Shown: one piece after another, positions 8,378-19,867 of the stretch
Layout: each line of letters begins with the position of its first letter
How positions within the stretch are numbered: position 1 is the stretch's first letter
Assembly: GCA_012519315.1 (NCBI GenBank)
Contig: JAAYQM010000048.1
Location: 1-42,367, forward strand
Source of the DNA: Clostridiales bacterium
Lineage (GTDB): Bacteria > Bacillota > Clostridia > Oscillospirales > CAG-272
Direction: 5' to 3'
Length of the DNA stretch: 42,367 bases
Notes under the pieces: model-generated
Database searches by the model: none
Seen by the model: only the letters and a program-made list of their open reading frames with translations
Told to the model about the DNA's origin: nothing
Program-made: the position numbers and the translations under genes

Positions 8378-10906
8378 TTATTCTTTCGAACTGTTCTGTG
8401 TTTCATTTTCAGCCGTTTCATCAGCTATTTCCTTCTGTTCTGTATCATCCTGATCGATTAAATCATCAACCTCTTCAGAGGGCACCTTTGCAAAATTAAC
8501 AATAGAAGCGCCTTCAGCCAGCCTCATGACAATAACGCCCCCGGCCGACCTTGAATAAACGGGTATTTCTGAAACAGATGTTCTTACAACTGTGCCGTCA
8601 TTAGTGATCATCATGATGTCATCATCTTCATCCACCGTTGAAATAGATGCGAGAAGTCCTGTTTTTTCACTGATTTTATGGCAGGTTACCCCACGACCGC
8701 CGCGATTTTTCATTATTCTGAAATCATTGAAGTCGGTCCGTTTTCCATATCCGTTTTCAGTGATGGTGATGAGTTTTCTTGTATCGTCGACCAATGCAAC
8801 ACCGGCCACCTCATCCCCATTTTCAAGACGGATGCCAATAACTCCTCTTGCTACCCGTCCCATGCACCGAACATTTTCCTCTGTATAGCGAACGGCAAGA
8901 CCCTGACGCGTTGCGATAATAATCTCACTGTTCCCTTTAGTATGACGAACAAAAACAAGCTCGTCGCCCTCGTCGAGAGTAAGAGCTATCTTGCCTCCTC
9001 TGCGTTTATAGGCGTATTCTGTCAAAAGGGTGCGCTTGATAATACCGCGCTTTGTAACCATAGTGAGATATTCGCCCTCTTCAAAAGAAGGGACGGAAAT
9101 TGCTGCCGTTATCTTTTCCCCTTCGGAAAGCTCAATAATATTGACAATATTAGTTCCCTTTGCTGTTCTTGATGCCTCCGGTATCTGATAAACCTTTATC
9201 ATATGAACCTTGCCGGTATTAGTAAACATCATGAAATAGGAATGGCTGTCAACAACCATCACATTTTCAATGAAATCCTCTTCCTTGGTGGACATGGCAA
9301 TAATGCCCTTGCCTCCTCGGCGTTGGGCAGAATAGGTGCTAACCGGCTGTCTCTTGATATATCCTGCGTGGGTCATGGTAAGAACGCATTTATGGCGTTC
9401 TATCAAATCCTCAAGAACGATGTCGTCCTCCGACTCAAATATCTCTGTAAGCCTTTCATCAGCAAAGCTTTTCTTTATTTCCAGCAGCTCTTCCCTAATA
9501 ATGTCTCTTGTTTTACTGTCGTCAGCTAAAATCGCCTGTAATCTTTCAACCGTCTCGGCAAGGCTTAATAAGCGATCTTCGATTTTCTTCCGTTCAAGCC
9601 CGGATAACCGACCTAAAGTCATCTCTACTATTGCCTGTGCCTGAACCTCTGTAAACTTAAACCGGGCAATCAATGCCTCCTTCGCTTCGGGAACAGAGGC
9701 GCTCTTCTTTATAAGCTCAATAACTTCGTCTATATGATCGATCGCTATCTTATATCCCTCATAAATATGCATCTCCCGCAGGGCACGGTCAAGCTCAAAC
9801 TGGGTGCGGCGAACTATTATTTCTTCCTGGAATTTAATATAATGGGTCAGTATTTCCTTAAGATTTAACACTTTCGGCTCGCCGTCTACAAGAGCCAGCA
9901 TATTAACGGCACAGGTATCCTGAATCTGGGTATATTTATAAAGCTGATTGAGGATAATCTGCCCGTTTGCATCCCGCCTATATTCAATAACTATACGCAT
10001 TCCGCGGCGGCCGGACTCATCTCTTATTTCTGTAATACCCTCTATCCGCTTATCCTTTACAAGGTTCGCCATGCTTTCCACAAGCTGGCTCTTATTGACC
10101 ATATAGGGTATTTCGGTAATAATAATTCTCCGGTGATCTTCCTCAACCTCTGCTCGTGCTCTAACCTTTATATGTCCGCGTCCGGTACTGTATGCCTCAA
10201 AAATCCCGGCGGTGCCGTATATCGTTGCTTTTGTCGGAAAGTCGGGACCCTTTATATACTGCATAAGATCAACGACAGTCGCATCGGGATTATCCATAAG
10301 ATGAATAGCTCCGTCTATTACCTCTCCAAGATTATGGGGAGGGATATTGGTAGCCATTCCAACTGCTATTCCGACAGCGCCGTTAACCAGAATATTAGGA
10401 AAACGAGAAGGCAGAACAACCGGTTCCTTTAGTTTGTAATCGAAGTTTGGCGCAAAATCAACAACATTTTTGTCGATATCCGCCATCATTACGTTGGAAA
10501 TTTTAGATAGTCTTGCCTCTGTATAACGATAAGCAGCGGCACTGTGTCCATCTATATTACCGAAGTTTCCTTTACCCTCTACAAGAGGATAACGATATGA
10601 AAAGGGCTGTGCCATACGTACCATTGTATGATAAACGGCAAGGTCGCCATGGGGATGATAGCGTCCGAGAACATTACCGACCGTTGTTGCCGATTTTCTG
10701 AAAGGGCGATCATAGGTCAGGCGATCCTCATACATCGCATAGATTATGCGGCGTTGTCCAGGCTTCATGCCGTCTCTTACATCGGGAAGAGCACGGCTTG
10801 TAATAACACTCATAGAATAGTCAATAAAAGATTTTTTTACCTCTTTTTCCATCGGAATATTGACTATTTTTTGATCGCTGAATTCTAAGTTTTCTTTATT
10901 ATCCAT
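8378..10906 (-). CDS. gyrA: DNA gyrase subunit A
   Basis: An 842-residue type IIA topoisomerase subunit that cuts and passes DNA to introduce negative supercoils. The N-terminal breakage-reunion domain has the catalytic tyrosine in AYRYTEARL (Tyr128, equivalent to E. coli Tyr122). The C-terminal half holds the six beta-pinwheel repeats with GyrA-box-like QRRGGKGI. At the two main quinolone-resistance positions it has Leu89 and His93 ([11 protein letters not shown]) in place of the usual Ser and Asp/Glu. The acidic Asp/Glu-rich tail is typical. It follows gyrB after a 114-base gap that holds DnaA-box-like repeats. Confidence 0.97.
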   Translation of the reverse strand: MDNKENLEFSDQKIVNIPMEKEVKKSFIDYSMSVITSRALPDVRDGMKPGQRRIIYAMYEDRLTYDRPFRKSATTVGNVLGRYHPHGDLAVYHTMVRMAQPFSYRYPLVEGKGNFGNIDGHSAAAYRYTEARLSKISNVMMADIDKNVVDFAPNFDYKLKEPVVLPSRFPNILVNGAVGIAVGMATNIPPHNLGEVIDGAIHLMDNPDATVVDLMQYIKGPDFPTKATIYGTAGIFEAYSTGRGHIKVRARAEVEEDHRRIIITEIPYMVNKSQLVESMANLVKDKRIEGITEIRDESGRRGMRIVIEYRRDANGQIILNQLYKYTQIQDTCAVNMLALVDGEPKVLNLKEILTHYIKFQEEIIVRRTQFELDRALREMHIYEGYKIAIDHIDEVIELIKKSASVPEAKEALIARFKFTEVQAQAIVEMTLGRLSGLERKKIEDRLLSLAETVERLQAILADDSKTRDIIREELLEIKKSFADERLTEIFESEDDIVLEDLIERHKCVLTMTHAGYIKRQPVSTYSAQRRGGKGIIAMSTKEEDFIENVMVVDSHSYFMMFTNTGKVHMIKVYQIPEASRTAKGTNIVNIIELSEGEKITAAISVPSFEEGEYLTMVTKRGIIKRTLLTEYAYKRRGGKIALTLDEGDELVFVRHTKGNSEIIIATRQGLAVRYTEENVRCMGRVARGVIGIRLENGDEVAGVALVDDTRKLITITENGYGKRTDFNDFRIMKNRGGRGVTCHKISEKTGLLASISTVDEDDDIMMITNDGTVVRTSVSEIPVYSRSAGGVIVMRLAEGASIVNFAKVPSEEVDDLIDQDDTEQKEIADETAENETQNSSKE

Positions 10907-10920
10907 ATTTTATGACCAAT

Positions 10921-10951
10921 ATTTATTCAACAATAACTAAATTGAATAAAT
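10921..10951. promoter_or_regulatory. Inverted repeat upstream of gyrA
   Basis: ATTTATTCAA at 10921-10930 is the exact reverse complement of the arm at 10942-10951, with an 11-base spacer. It lies 15 bases upstream of the gyrA start, within its presumed 5' leader or promoter. It could be an operator or an RNA hairpin controlling gyrA. No T-tract follows in the leftward direction, so it is not an obvious terminator. The role is inferred from position. Confidence 0.45.
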
Positions 10952-10987
10952 CTATCCTTATTCGATAAATTTTAGTGTCTTGCAGAG

Positions 10988-11020
10988 ATTTCCACAGCGT
11001 TTTCCACAGCCTGTGGAAAA
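10988..11020. promoter_or_regulatory. Cluster of three DnaA-box-like 9-mers between gyrB and gyrA
   Basis: ATTTCCACA (10988-10996), TTTTCCACA (11000-11008) and, inverted, TTTTCCACA (11012-11020) start exactly 12 bases apart. The last two form a 10-bp perfect dyad around one base. They abut the gyrB stop codon. Each differs from the classical TTATCCACA box by one base (TTTTCCACA) or two (ATTTCCACA). The inverted pair could also fold as an RNA hairpin after gyrB, but it has no T-run and so is a poor terminator. Confidence 0.55.
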
Positions 11021-13214
<2,194 letters not shown>

Positions 13215-13243
13215 AAATCGAAATCTCCCATATTCTCTTGTTT

Positions 13244-14347
13244 TTACTGTAAAATAGTGTATTTGCCCTTTTCCACATAAATTTTTCTTATTTCCCTATC
13301 ATCACAAAAAAGATCTTTTTCGCAGCTTGTAATAATTATTTGTCTGTTCTCAAGAGCATTCAAAACATAATTTTTTCTTGAATCATCAAGCTCGCTTAAT
13401 ACATCATCAAAAAGAAAAACCGGATATTCCCCCATCAAATCCCTTGATATTTCCCCCTCCGCCAGCTTAATGGCAAGGGCAATCGAACGCTGCTGTCCCT
13501 GGGAGGTGAAATTTCTGGAATTTACTCCGTTTAATTTTATAATAATATCATCTCTGTGAATTCCATATAGAGTTGCTTTAGCATTTTTTTCTTTTTCTAT
13601 GTTATTAAGAAGAAGTGATGTGTAATCCTGTATAACCTTTTCCTTTGTTGCTTCTTTGTCATCGATATCACAACGATATCTTAGGGAAACCGATTCCGCC
13701 CCCCTTGTCATTTCGTTTATATAAAGATTTATATAATACTCCAGTCTGGAAATATAATCCTTTCTCGCCATATATATATCAGCCGCGTAATTGGCAAGTA
13801 TCAGAGACCATGCCTCAATCTGGCTTTTATTTTTAGCGGAAAAATTTTCTTCTCTCAATAATGTGTTTCGGTTGACGACAATTGCATTGTAATTACTAAG
13901 CCATTTGATATAACCGGGCATCGATTGGGAAAGTGCAATATTTAACAATGAGCGTCTCTCTCCCGCTCCTCCTTTTATAAGAGAAAGATGATCCGGACAA
14001 AAGAAAACAGCGCGAAATCGACCGATCATATCGGGCAGTCTGTCTATTTTTATTCGGTTATGATGGCGCACCTTTGCCCCTTCATAATAACGAATGCTCA
14101 GCTGCTGCTCTCTTCCTTCCGCTTCATAATTCAATGTGTTAAAATATTCGTTTTTCCCGATAGTTGCTATTTCACGGTCAGAGGCGCCCCTAAAGCTTTT
14201 TCCCCTTGCAAAGGTATAAATAGCTTCCAATACATTTGTTTTGCCCTGTGCATTGTTGCCGATCAAAACATTGACACCCGGAGAAAATTCAATGCTTGCT
14301 TTTTCTATGTTTCTGTAATTTTCAAGGACTATACTTCGGCAATACAC
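13244..14347 (-). CDS. recF: DNA replication/repair protein RecF
   Basis: A 367-residue SMC-like ATPase that helps load RecA at gaps. It has Walker A GNNAQGKTN near residue 32, the ABC signature region TSQGQQRSIALAIKLAEG and Walker B PVFLFDDVLSELD. Length is normal. The start is GTG at 14347, with AGGAGAGG five bases upstream. It is separated from dnaN by 55 bases. The small S4-domain gene (yaaA type) that commonly lies between dnaN and recF in Firmicutes is absent. Confidence 0.95.
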   Translation of the reverse strand: MYCRSIVLENYRNIEKASIEFSPGVNVLIGNNAQGKTNVLEAIYTFARGKSFRGASDREIATIGKNEYFNTLNYEAEGREQQLSIRYYEGAKVRHHNRIKIDRLPDMIGRFRAVFFCPDHLSLIKGGAGERRSLLNIALSQSMPGYIKWLSNYNAIVVNRNTLLREENFSAKNKSQIEAWSLILANYAADIYMARKDYISRLEYYINLYINEMTRGAESVSLRYRCDIDDKEATKEKVIQDYTSLLLNNIEKEKNAKATLYGIHRDDIIIKLNGVNSRNFTSQGQQRSIALAIKLAEGEISRDLMGEYPVFLFDDVLSELDDSRKNYVLNALENRQIIITSCEKDLFCDDREIRKIYVEKGKYTILQ

Positions 14348-14402
14348 AAATACCTCTCCTATAAAGCATTGAATTCCTTTTCTCCTGCCATTTTAAAATA
14401 CA

Positions 14403-15542
14403 CTAATCTTTCATTTTTACAGGCAAAACCATATAAAGGAAATTGTCGTTTTCATCAAAATTCTCCGGCTCAATTGTCATACTCATCAAAGGAGAAATAA
14501 GCTTTATCCTTACCTTTTCTGTTGTTGCAGCCCGCAGACTTTCAAGAAGATATCTGCAATTGAACCCTATCTCAATTTTGCCGCCCGAATGCTCGCAAGA
14601 AATCTCGTCATACACATTTCCGTTTATTGAGGTCGAGGATAATTTTAAAAGATTATCTTCAAAAGAGCATTTTACATAGCTGCGAACACTTCCCGCCGAT
14701 TTATCCTCCGATACCAATGCGGCTCTCTCAAGCCCTTCGATCATTTCGTTACGGGATATAACAACATTGATAGGCTGATCCTTTGGTATAATTCTCTTAT
14801 AATCAATATAATCACTGTCAATAAGGCGGGAGAAGAAGATTATTTCCCCGATATTAAAGATAATATGCTTTCTAGCAAGGGAAATAGAAACAACATCCTC
14901 CCCGTCCGGCAAAAGCTTTTGCAGCTCGTTCAAGGATTTTCCCGGAACGATAAAGCTAAGTGAAAGATTTTCTTCAGACTGATTGATTTTGCTGATAACC
15001 TCACATTTTGCAAGGGTATAGCTGTCACAAGCGACAACGGTTATCCTATCATTATCGATTTCAAAATAACCGCCGCAGAGCATTGGGCGCATATCCTGCA
15101 CTGCTATAGAATGAGAGGTTTTATTAATAAGACCCTTCAATATTCCCGATTCAAGGCAAAAATTATTTATTCCGCTTAATTCAGGCAAGGTGGGAAAATC
15201 TCTTCCGTTAAGAGCATGAAGGGAAAATGAGCTCTTGCCGCTGGTGATGGTAGCAAGTAGTTTTTCATTTATTTCAACGGTAATGGTATCCTGTGGCATC
15301 ATGCGAACAATCTGAAAAAAGCGATGTGCGTTTATAATATTGCTGCCCGGTTCGATAACAGTTGACTCAACCGTTGCACAGACGCCCTTTTCCATATCAT
15401 AAGTAGAAAGACGACAGGCTTTGTCATCAATTGTTTCAATTAATACTCCCTCAATAGAGGTAAAAGTATTTTTAGTTGAGACTGCACACATTGCAGGGGA
15501 TAATTTTTCAATAAGAGAGTGTTTTTCAAAAATAACCTTCAT
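14403..15542 (-). CDS. dnaN: DNA polymerase III beta subunit (sliding clamp)
   Basis: A 379-residue protein with the threefold DNA-clamp repeat. It starts MKVIFEKHSLIEKL and has the family segments SGKSSFSLHALNGRDFPTLP (residues 100-120) and DMRPMLCGGYFEID in the second repeat. The family end is MSMTIEPEN followed by FLYMVLPVK. It tethers the replicative polymerase to DNA. A weak GGTGA lies before the ATG. The 494-base AT-rich dnaA-dnaN gap lies upstream, and recF follows in the same direction. Confidence 0.96.
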   Translation of the reverse strand: MKVIFEKHSLIEKLSPAMCAVSTKNTFTSIEGVLIETIDDKACRLSTYDMEKGVCATVESTVIEPGSNIINAHRFFQIVRMMPQDTITVEINEKLLATITSGKSSFSLHALNGRDFPTLPELSGINNFCLESGILKGLINKTSHSIAVQDMRPMLCGGYFEIDNDRITVVACDSYTLAKCEVISKINQSEENLSLSFIVPGKSLNELQKLLPDGEDVVSISLARKHIIFNIGEIIFFSRLIDSDYIDYKRIIPKDQPINVVISRNEMIEGLERAALVSEDKSAGSVRSYVKCSFEDNLLKLSSTSINGNVYDEISCEHSGGKIEIGFNCRYLLESLRAATTEKVRIKLISPLMSMTIEPENFDENDNFLYMVLPVKMKD

Positions 15543-16036
15543 TTTTTCACCGTTTTATTTTCTTTTAGGAAGAAAATAAATTATCCTTTATTATAAAAAA
15601 ATAATAAATATATATATTTATTTTAGTAATAGCAGTAGTAGGGGAGGGGTAAACTGTTATAAAGTCGGATAGGTCTTTTATATAAAGGGAAAGAGGGAAA
15701 AGATTTACTGGAATTATACTTTAAAAGCGATAGAAATTTTGTGGAAAAATTTATATTAAAAAATGTTTTTCTTTTTTTAGAAATGCTTTTTCTGATTTTG
15801 GGGTAATTAACAAAACGAAAAATAAAAAAAATTGGGGAAAAGAAGTAAAACTTTAAATACAAAAAAGGAAACGATAACAGCATTTACCCAAATTAACAAG
15901 AAGAAACAAAGAAGAAAGGTCCTTGTTTTAAAAGGAAACCTTTTTATTCCGAACAAGCGAAGAAAAGTTTTACACAAAAATTATCAAAGTAGGATAAAGA
16001 TGAGGAAAAGGGGTGTAAAACTATATAAAAGCATAT
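15543..16036. other. AT-rich dnaA-dnaN intergenic region, candidate oriC
   Basis: The 494 bases between dnaN and dnaA are strongly AT-rich and hold no convincing gene. A near-pure A/T stretch at about 15590-15625 could be the unwinding element. A variant DnaA box TTTTCCACA lies inverted at 15740-15748, TTTTACACA at 15968-15976 and a related GGTGTAAAA near 16013. No exact TTATCCACA was found by eye. Gene orientation diverges around dnaA, as expected at an origin. Placement here rather than just upstream of dnaA is inference. Confidence 0.55.
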
Positions 16037-17452
16037 TTATCCCTTTACTTCTTTAATTAAATCGGAAATTTCCGTTTCAAAAAGAGGATTTTGCTCTATA
16101 TCCTTTTCAATTTTACGGACAGAGGACAAAATTGTGGTATGATCCCGTGAAAAAATAGACCCGATAGAGCTTAGAGAAAGCTCGGTAAGGCTTCTTAAAA
16201 GATAGATACAGATATGACGCGCATTGGCGATGTTATCCGTTCTTTTTTTACTTTTAATAACCTCGGTGGGGATATTGTATCTTTTAGAAACGGTATTGAA
16301 AATTTTATCAATGGTGACATTCACCGGCTCACTGCCTGATAAAAGATCGGAAATAGCGTTTTTTGCAAGCTCGAGAGTAACCTCGGAGCCGGTCAAAAAG
16401 CTCATAGCCGCGATTTTTTTAATAGCTCCCTCAAGCTGGCGGATATTGCTTTTCAGCCTGTCCGCCAGATATGTAACCACATCGTTGGGCAGGCGAAGAT
16501 CCATAGCAGCGGCTTTCTTTTTAATTATAGCCATACGAAGCTCAATATCCGGCGGCTGAATGTCAACAATAAGACCCCATTCAAACCGGGTTTTCAGTCT
16601 GTCCTCGAGAGTCTTAATATCACGAGGAGGTCGGTCGGAGGTTAGAATAATCTGTTTATGTTCTTCGTAAAGGGAATTAAATGTGTGGAAAAATTCCTCC
16701 TGTGTCGATTCTTTTCCCGCAATAAACTGAATATCGTCAATAAGAAGAACGTCGGCATTACGATATTTGTCCCTGAATTTAATAGTATGCTGTTTTGAGA
16801 TGCTGTCTATCAGCTGATTTGTAAATTCCTCTCCCTTGATATAAATAATATTGGAATTAGGGAAATTAATGGAAATTTGATTTGTAATCGCATACATCAG
16901 ATGAGTTTTGCCAAGACCGCTTTGTCCGTAAATAAAAAGAGGATTATATGCTGTGGAGGGATTGTTTGCCACTGCAATGCAGGCCGCATGGGCAAATTTG
17001 TTTGAGTTGCCGACGATAAAATTGTCAAATGTGTATTCTTTTGACACATATTTTACAGAATCATTGTGATAGGCAGAGCTGTCCATAGAAAGGTTGTCCT
17101 TTTCACCTGAAAAAGAGGGGGAAACAGAAGTAATGCTTTGCGGCTGTGGAACGGAGGCAGATATTTGCTCAATCCCTTCAATATCCACAAGACCTTTTTC
17201 ATTTGAAAGAATAATTATTTCGACTTCGAAGCCGAGAATGTCGGCCATATGGGTTGAAATAATGTCATGATATTTATTAATAATAATATTTCTTTTAAAA
17301 TCGCTGTTAATCATGAACACAGCGCGGCTTTCGGTGAGGGATATAAGATCAAGATTTCCAAACCAAAGATCAAGGGTGGTTTGGGAGAAATCCTCTTTCA
17401 TTTTATCCTTTACCAAAGACCAGACATTTTTAACATCATCAAGAGACTGCAT
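16037..17452 (-). CDS. dnaA: Chromosomal replication initiator DnaA
   Basis: A 471-residue AAA+ initiator. Domain I covers residues 1-90 and a linker about 90-135. The ATPase domain has Walker A GQSGLGKTH and Walker B VLLIDDIQFI. The C-terminal helix-turn-helix domain has the DnaA signature region as SIFSRDHTTILSSVRKIE. The common GGRDH core is changed here to SRDH, with the Arg, Asp and His kept. AAAGGA lies about eight bases upstream of the ATG at 17452. A consensus promoter lies at 17575-17603. It leads the leftward replication gene block. Confidence 0.97.
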   Translation of the reverse strand: MQSLDDVKNVWSLVKDKMKEDFSQTTLDLWFGNLDLISLTESRAVFMINSDFKRNIIINKYHDIISTHMADILGFEVEIIILSNEKGLVDIEGIEQISASVPQPQSITSVSPSFSGEKDNLSMDSSAYHNDSVKYVSKEYTFDNFIVGNSNKFAHAACIAVANNPSTAYNPLFIYGQSGLGKTHLMYAITNQISINFPNSNIIYIKGEEFTNQLIDSISKQHTIKFRDKYRNADVLLIDDIQFIAGKESTQEEFFHTFNSLYEEHKQIILTSDRPPRDIKTLEDRLKTRFEWGLIVDIQPPDIELRMAIIKKKAAAMDLRLPNDVVTYLADRLKSNIRQLEGAIKKIAAMSFLTGSEVTLELAKNAISDLLSGSEPVNVTIDKIFNTVSKRYNIPTEVIKSKKRTDNIANARHICIYLLRSLTELSLSSIGSIFSRDHTTILSSVRKIEKDIEQNPLFETEISDLIKEVKG

Positions 17453-17574
17453 GAATCTGTCCTTTCTGAGTTTTTATATAAAATGCAGATCTTGCGGAAA
17501 CCAAAAAAACAAAGAAAAAAACGGGGAAAAATCGCCCTGAAAATTAGGAACCTCCGCAAAAATGTATCATATAT

Positions 17575-17603
17575 ATTATACCACAGAATACTTCATTTTT
17601 CAA
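17575..17603 (-). promoter_or_regulatory. Sigma-A type promoter for dnaA
   Basis: On the minus strand TTGAAA (17598-17603) and a perfect TATAAT (17575-17580) are separated by 17 bases. Transcription would run left into dnaA after a leader of about 115 bases. Confidence 0.8.
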
Positions 17604-17667
17604 GAACAATATATAATAGGGGAGACTTTTTTCATAGACTTTTAACAGAAGATTATATAAAAAGATA

Positions 17668-17697
17668 TTGTACAGTCAAAGTTTAATATGCTATAAT
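17668..17697 (+). promoter_or_regulatory. Promoter for the MNT-HEPN-galK genes
   Basis: TTGTAC (17668-17673) and TATAAT (17692-17697) are 18 bases apart and face the rightward MNT gene, whose start is about 100 bases downstream. Confidence 0.6.
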
Positions 17698-17805
17698 GAA
17701 TAACAGAAATAGAAAACAAAGATATAAAAGCAGAAAAGTAGAAAATGCAACCTATAAATGCAGAAAGGAGATTGTTTTTGATTATCAAAAGCAGCTTGAG
17801 GTTTA

Positions 17806-18120
17806 ATGAAAAATATAGGGGTTCTTATTCCTCTTTTGAACAGTTTAAAAGAGCTTTTTTCTCCTTATCTGATAATACTGTTCGGAGCAAAATACGAAGA
17901 GGAAAATAAAATCGTTGACATAGATATATGTATTGTAACCGATATATTATCTAATAAGAAAGAGATGCTGCGTAAAGCCTATCTCAAAACTGATTGTGAC
18001 ATTCCTTATGATATATTTATCTATTCTCCGCAGGAATGGGATGAAATGAAGAAGGACAGCGGCAGCTTTGTGTCACGAATAATCAGAAAGGGATATGTCT
18101 GGTATGAGCAGGAAGCGTAA
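17806..18120 (+). CDS. MNT-type minimal nucleotidyltransferase domain protein
   Basis: A 104-residue protein with the core of the DNA polymerase beta-like minimal nucleotidyltransferase fold: FGAKYEEENKIVDIDICIV near residues 25-43, matching G-S-x-A-x-G...D-x-D in outline. The usual Gly-Ser start is Gly-Ala and the spacing is altered, but both acidic residues (DID) remain. Family members pair with HEPN proteins as toxin-antitoxin systems, in which the MNT protein adenylylates and silences the HEPN RNase. The next gene is a HEPN protein that overlaps this one by 26 bases. The weakened glycine motif makes its activity uncertain. Confidence 0.8.
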   Translation: MKNIGVLIPLLNSLKELFSPYLIILFGAKYEEENKIVDIDICIVTDILSNKKEMLRKAYLKTDCDIPYDIFIYSPQEWDEMKKDSGSFVSRIIRKGYVWYEQEA

Positions 18121-18526
18121 AGGCGACAGCAAATTACATACCGATTGGTATGATTATGCAAAAAGAGATGTAGCTGCCGCGCGTATGCTTTACAACGATC
18201 CTTTTACTATCATATATGGTTTTTTTCATTGTCATCAGGCAGCTGAAAAGGCGCTGAAGGGCTATCTGCTTTATTGTAACGGATATGCACCTGACGGTCA
18301 TAATTTGATTTATCTTTGCAGAAAGGTAGGAGAAAAAATAGGTGAGGTTAACGGTTTTTTAGAGCTTTGTGTTGACCTGAATATTTATTATATTCAGGCG
18401 AGATATCCTTCAGATTTTAAAATCGAATGGTTGCCTGAGGAATTAGTCTATTATACCGGGGAAATTGTTAAGCTATTTAAAATATTAAATAAAGAAAGTA
18501 AAAATAAGAAAAGGGAGAGAAAATGA
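18095..18526 (+). CDS. HEPN domain protein, likely toxin partner of the MNT gene
   Basis: A 143-residue helical protein. The family pattern is DWYDYAKRDVAAARML near the N-terminus, then FHCHQAAEKALKGYL, HNLIYLCRK and the late YYIQARYPSDF motif that carries the R/Y signature of the HEPN family. HEPN proteins are often RNases. Two starts are possible, ATG at 18095 (MSGMSRK) or the ATG three codons later, which is better spaced from AGAAAGGG. It overlaps the MNT gene at its start and galK by four bases (ATGA) at its end. Confidence 0.82.
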   Translation: MSGMSRKRKGDSKLHTDWYDYAKRDVAAARMLYNDPFTIIYGFFHCHQAAEKALKGYLLYCNGYAPDGHNLIYLCRKVGEKIGEVNGFLELCVDLNIYYIQARYPSDFKIEWLPEELVYYTGEIVKLFKILNKESKNKKRERK

Positions 18527-19803
18527 AAGCATCTGAGTTGATAACAAAAATTAAAAAAGGTGAATTTTTTAATCGCTTATATGATATTTACGGCGAGGAC
18601 GCAACACGCCAATCCTCGCGATACATAAAAACCATAGAGGAGTTTTGCAAACAATACGGAGAGGACAGACATATCACTCTTTTTTCGGTGCCCGGGAGAA
18701 GTGAAATTTGCGGAAATCATACCGACCACAACCACGGAAAGGTTATGGCGGCAGGGGTTAATTTAGATATCATTGCCGTTGCATCAAAAAACACAGAGGA
18801 TATAATCCGTATTAAAAGTGAAGGGTATGACGAGGATTGCGTTAACTTTTCCGAATATAAAAATACCGATAAAAATTATTATTATAAATCAAAAAGCTTG
18901 ATTGCCGGTATGGCGGCAGGCTTTGAGAAGGAAGGATATAGTACAGGAGGATTTGACGCTTATACAACTACCGAGGTCTATAAAGGATCAGGGCTTTCTT
19001 CCTCGGCTGCCTTTGAGGTGATGGTAGGAAATATCATTAATCATTTTTATAACGAGGGGAAAGTTACAGCTCTTGACATAGCAAAGATTGCCCAGTATTC
19101 TGAGAATGAGTTTTTCGGCAAGCCTTGCGGTCTTATGGATCAGACGGCCTGTGCCGTTGGGGGATTTGTAGAGATTGATTTTGAGACGCCCTCAAATCCT
19201 CTTTTGATAGGCCATGATTTTAATTTGGATGAAGCGGGATATAGCCTCTGTATTATTAACACAGGGGGAAATCATGCCGACCTTAATGAAGATTATGCCT
19301 CGGTTCCGGCTGAAATGAAGGCAGTTGCCGAGTATTTTGGAAAATCGGTGCTTCGGGAAATTTCTTGGGAAAGTCTTATAGAAAATATCCCCGCGCTTAG
19401 AAAAACGGTAGGTGACAGGGCTATTATGCGCGCTTATCATTACTTTGCGGAAAATAAAAGGGTGACAGAGGCTGCAAAGGCGCTTAAAACAGGGAATATT
19501 TCTCTCTTTTTGAGCAAAATTTCCGAGTCGGGAAATTCCAGCTTTAAATATCTGCAAAATGTCTATACTGTGAAAAATGTAGCAGAACAGGGTCTTTCCT
19601 TAGCCCTGTGTCTGACCGAGGACTTTCTTTCTTCAAGAGAGGGAGCGTATCGTGTGCACGGCGGCGGATTTGCCGGAACAATACAAGCCTTTATCAAAAA
19701 AGAAGATGTGGAAAGGTATAAAGAAAGAATAGATGCAGCCTTCGGCAAGGGGGCCTGTGCTGTTCTCAATGTCAGAAAATACGGAGCTATAAAAGTTATA
19801 TAG
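18523..19803 (+). CDS. galK: Galactokinase family GHMP kinase
   Basis: A 426-residue GHMP-fold sugar kinase. It has the galactokinase signature PGRSEICGNHTDHNHG near residue 63 (usual form GRxExxGxHTDYxxG), the ATP loop YKGSGLSSSAAFEV and the third motif VHGGGFAGTIQAF. It should phosphorylate galactose at C1 for the Leloir pathway. The usual galT and galE partners are not in this window. Its ATG overlaps the HEPN stop (ATGA), tying expression to the MNT-HEPN pair. The H-N-H at the signature differs slightly from E. coli GalK, so a related hexose substrate is possible. Confidence 0.9.
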   Translation: MKASELITKIKKGEFFNRLYDIYGEDATRQSSRYIKTIEEFCKQYGEDRHITLFSVPGRSEICGNHTDHNHGKVMAAGVNLDIIAVASKNTEDIIRIKSEGYDEDCVNFSEYKNTDKNYYYKSKSLIAGMAAGFEKEGYSTGGFDAYTTTEVYKGSGLSSSAAFEVMVGNIINHFYNEGKVTALDIAKIAQYSENEFFGKPCGLMDQTACAVGGFVEIDFETPSNPLLIGHDFNLDEAGYSLCIINTGGNHADLNEDYASVPAEMKAVAEYFGKSVLREISWESLIENIPALRKTVGDRAIMRAYHYFAENKRVTEAAKALKTGNISLFLSKISESGNSSFKYLQNVYTVKNVAEQGLSLALCLTEDFLSSREGAYRVHGGGFAGTIQAFIKKEDVERYKERIDAAFGKGACAVLNVRKYGAIKVI

Positions 19804-19867
19804 TGTTATAAAAGTGGAAAAATAACTGTCAAATGACCGACAATCAACGAAAAACAGGAGATAGGCA

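Larger units (their letters stand above)
17453..17805. other. Divergent intergenic region upstream of dnaA
   Basis: A 353-base AT-rich gap between the leftward dnaA and the rightward MNT gene. It holds one good promoter for each direction, listed separately, and a roughly 120-base leader before dnaA. I saw no DnaA-box consensus match and no gene in it. Confidence 0.5.

Noticed and set aside
11012-11020. gyrB terminator formed by the inverted TTTTCCACA pair
   Set aside because: A hairpin can form, but no T-run follows in the leftward direction and gyrA lies just downstream.
15623-15883. Minus-strand 86-codon frame in the dnaA-dnaN gap
   Set aside because: Low-complexity Phe/Leu/Ser/Lys product from AT-rich DNA with no family pattern; the region is better explained as an origin.
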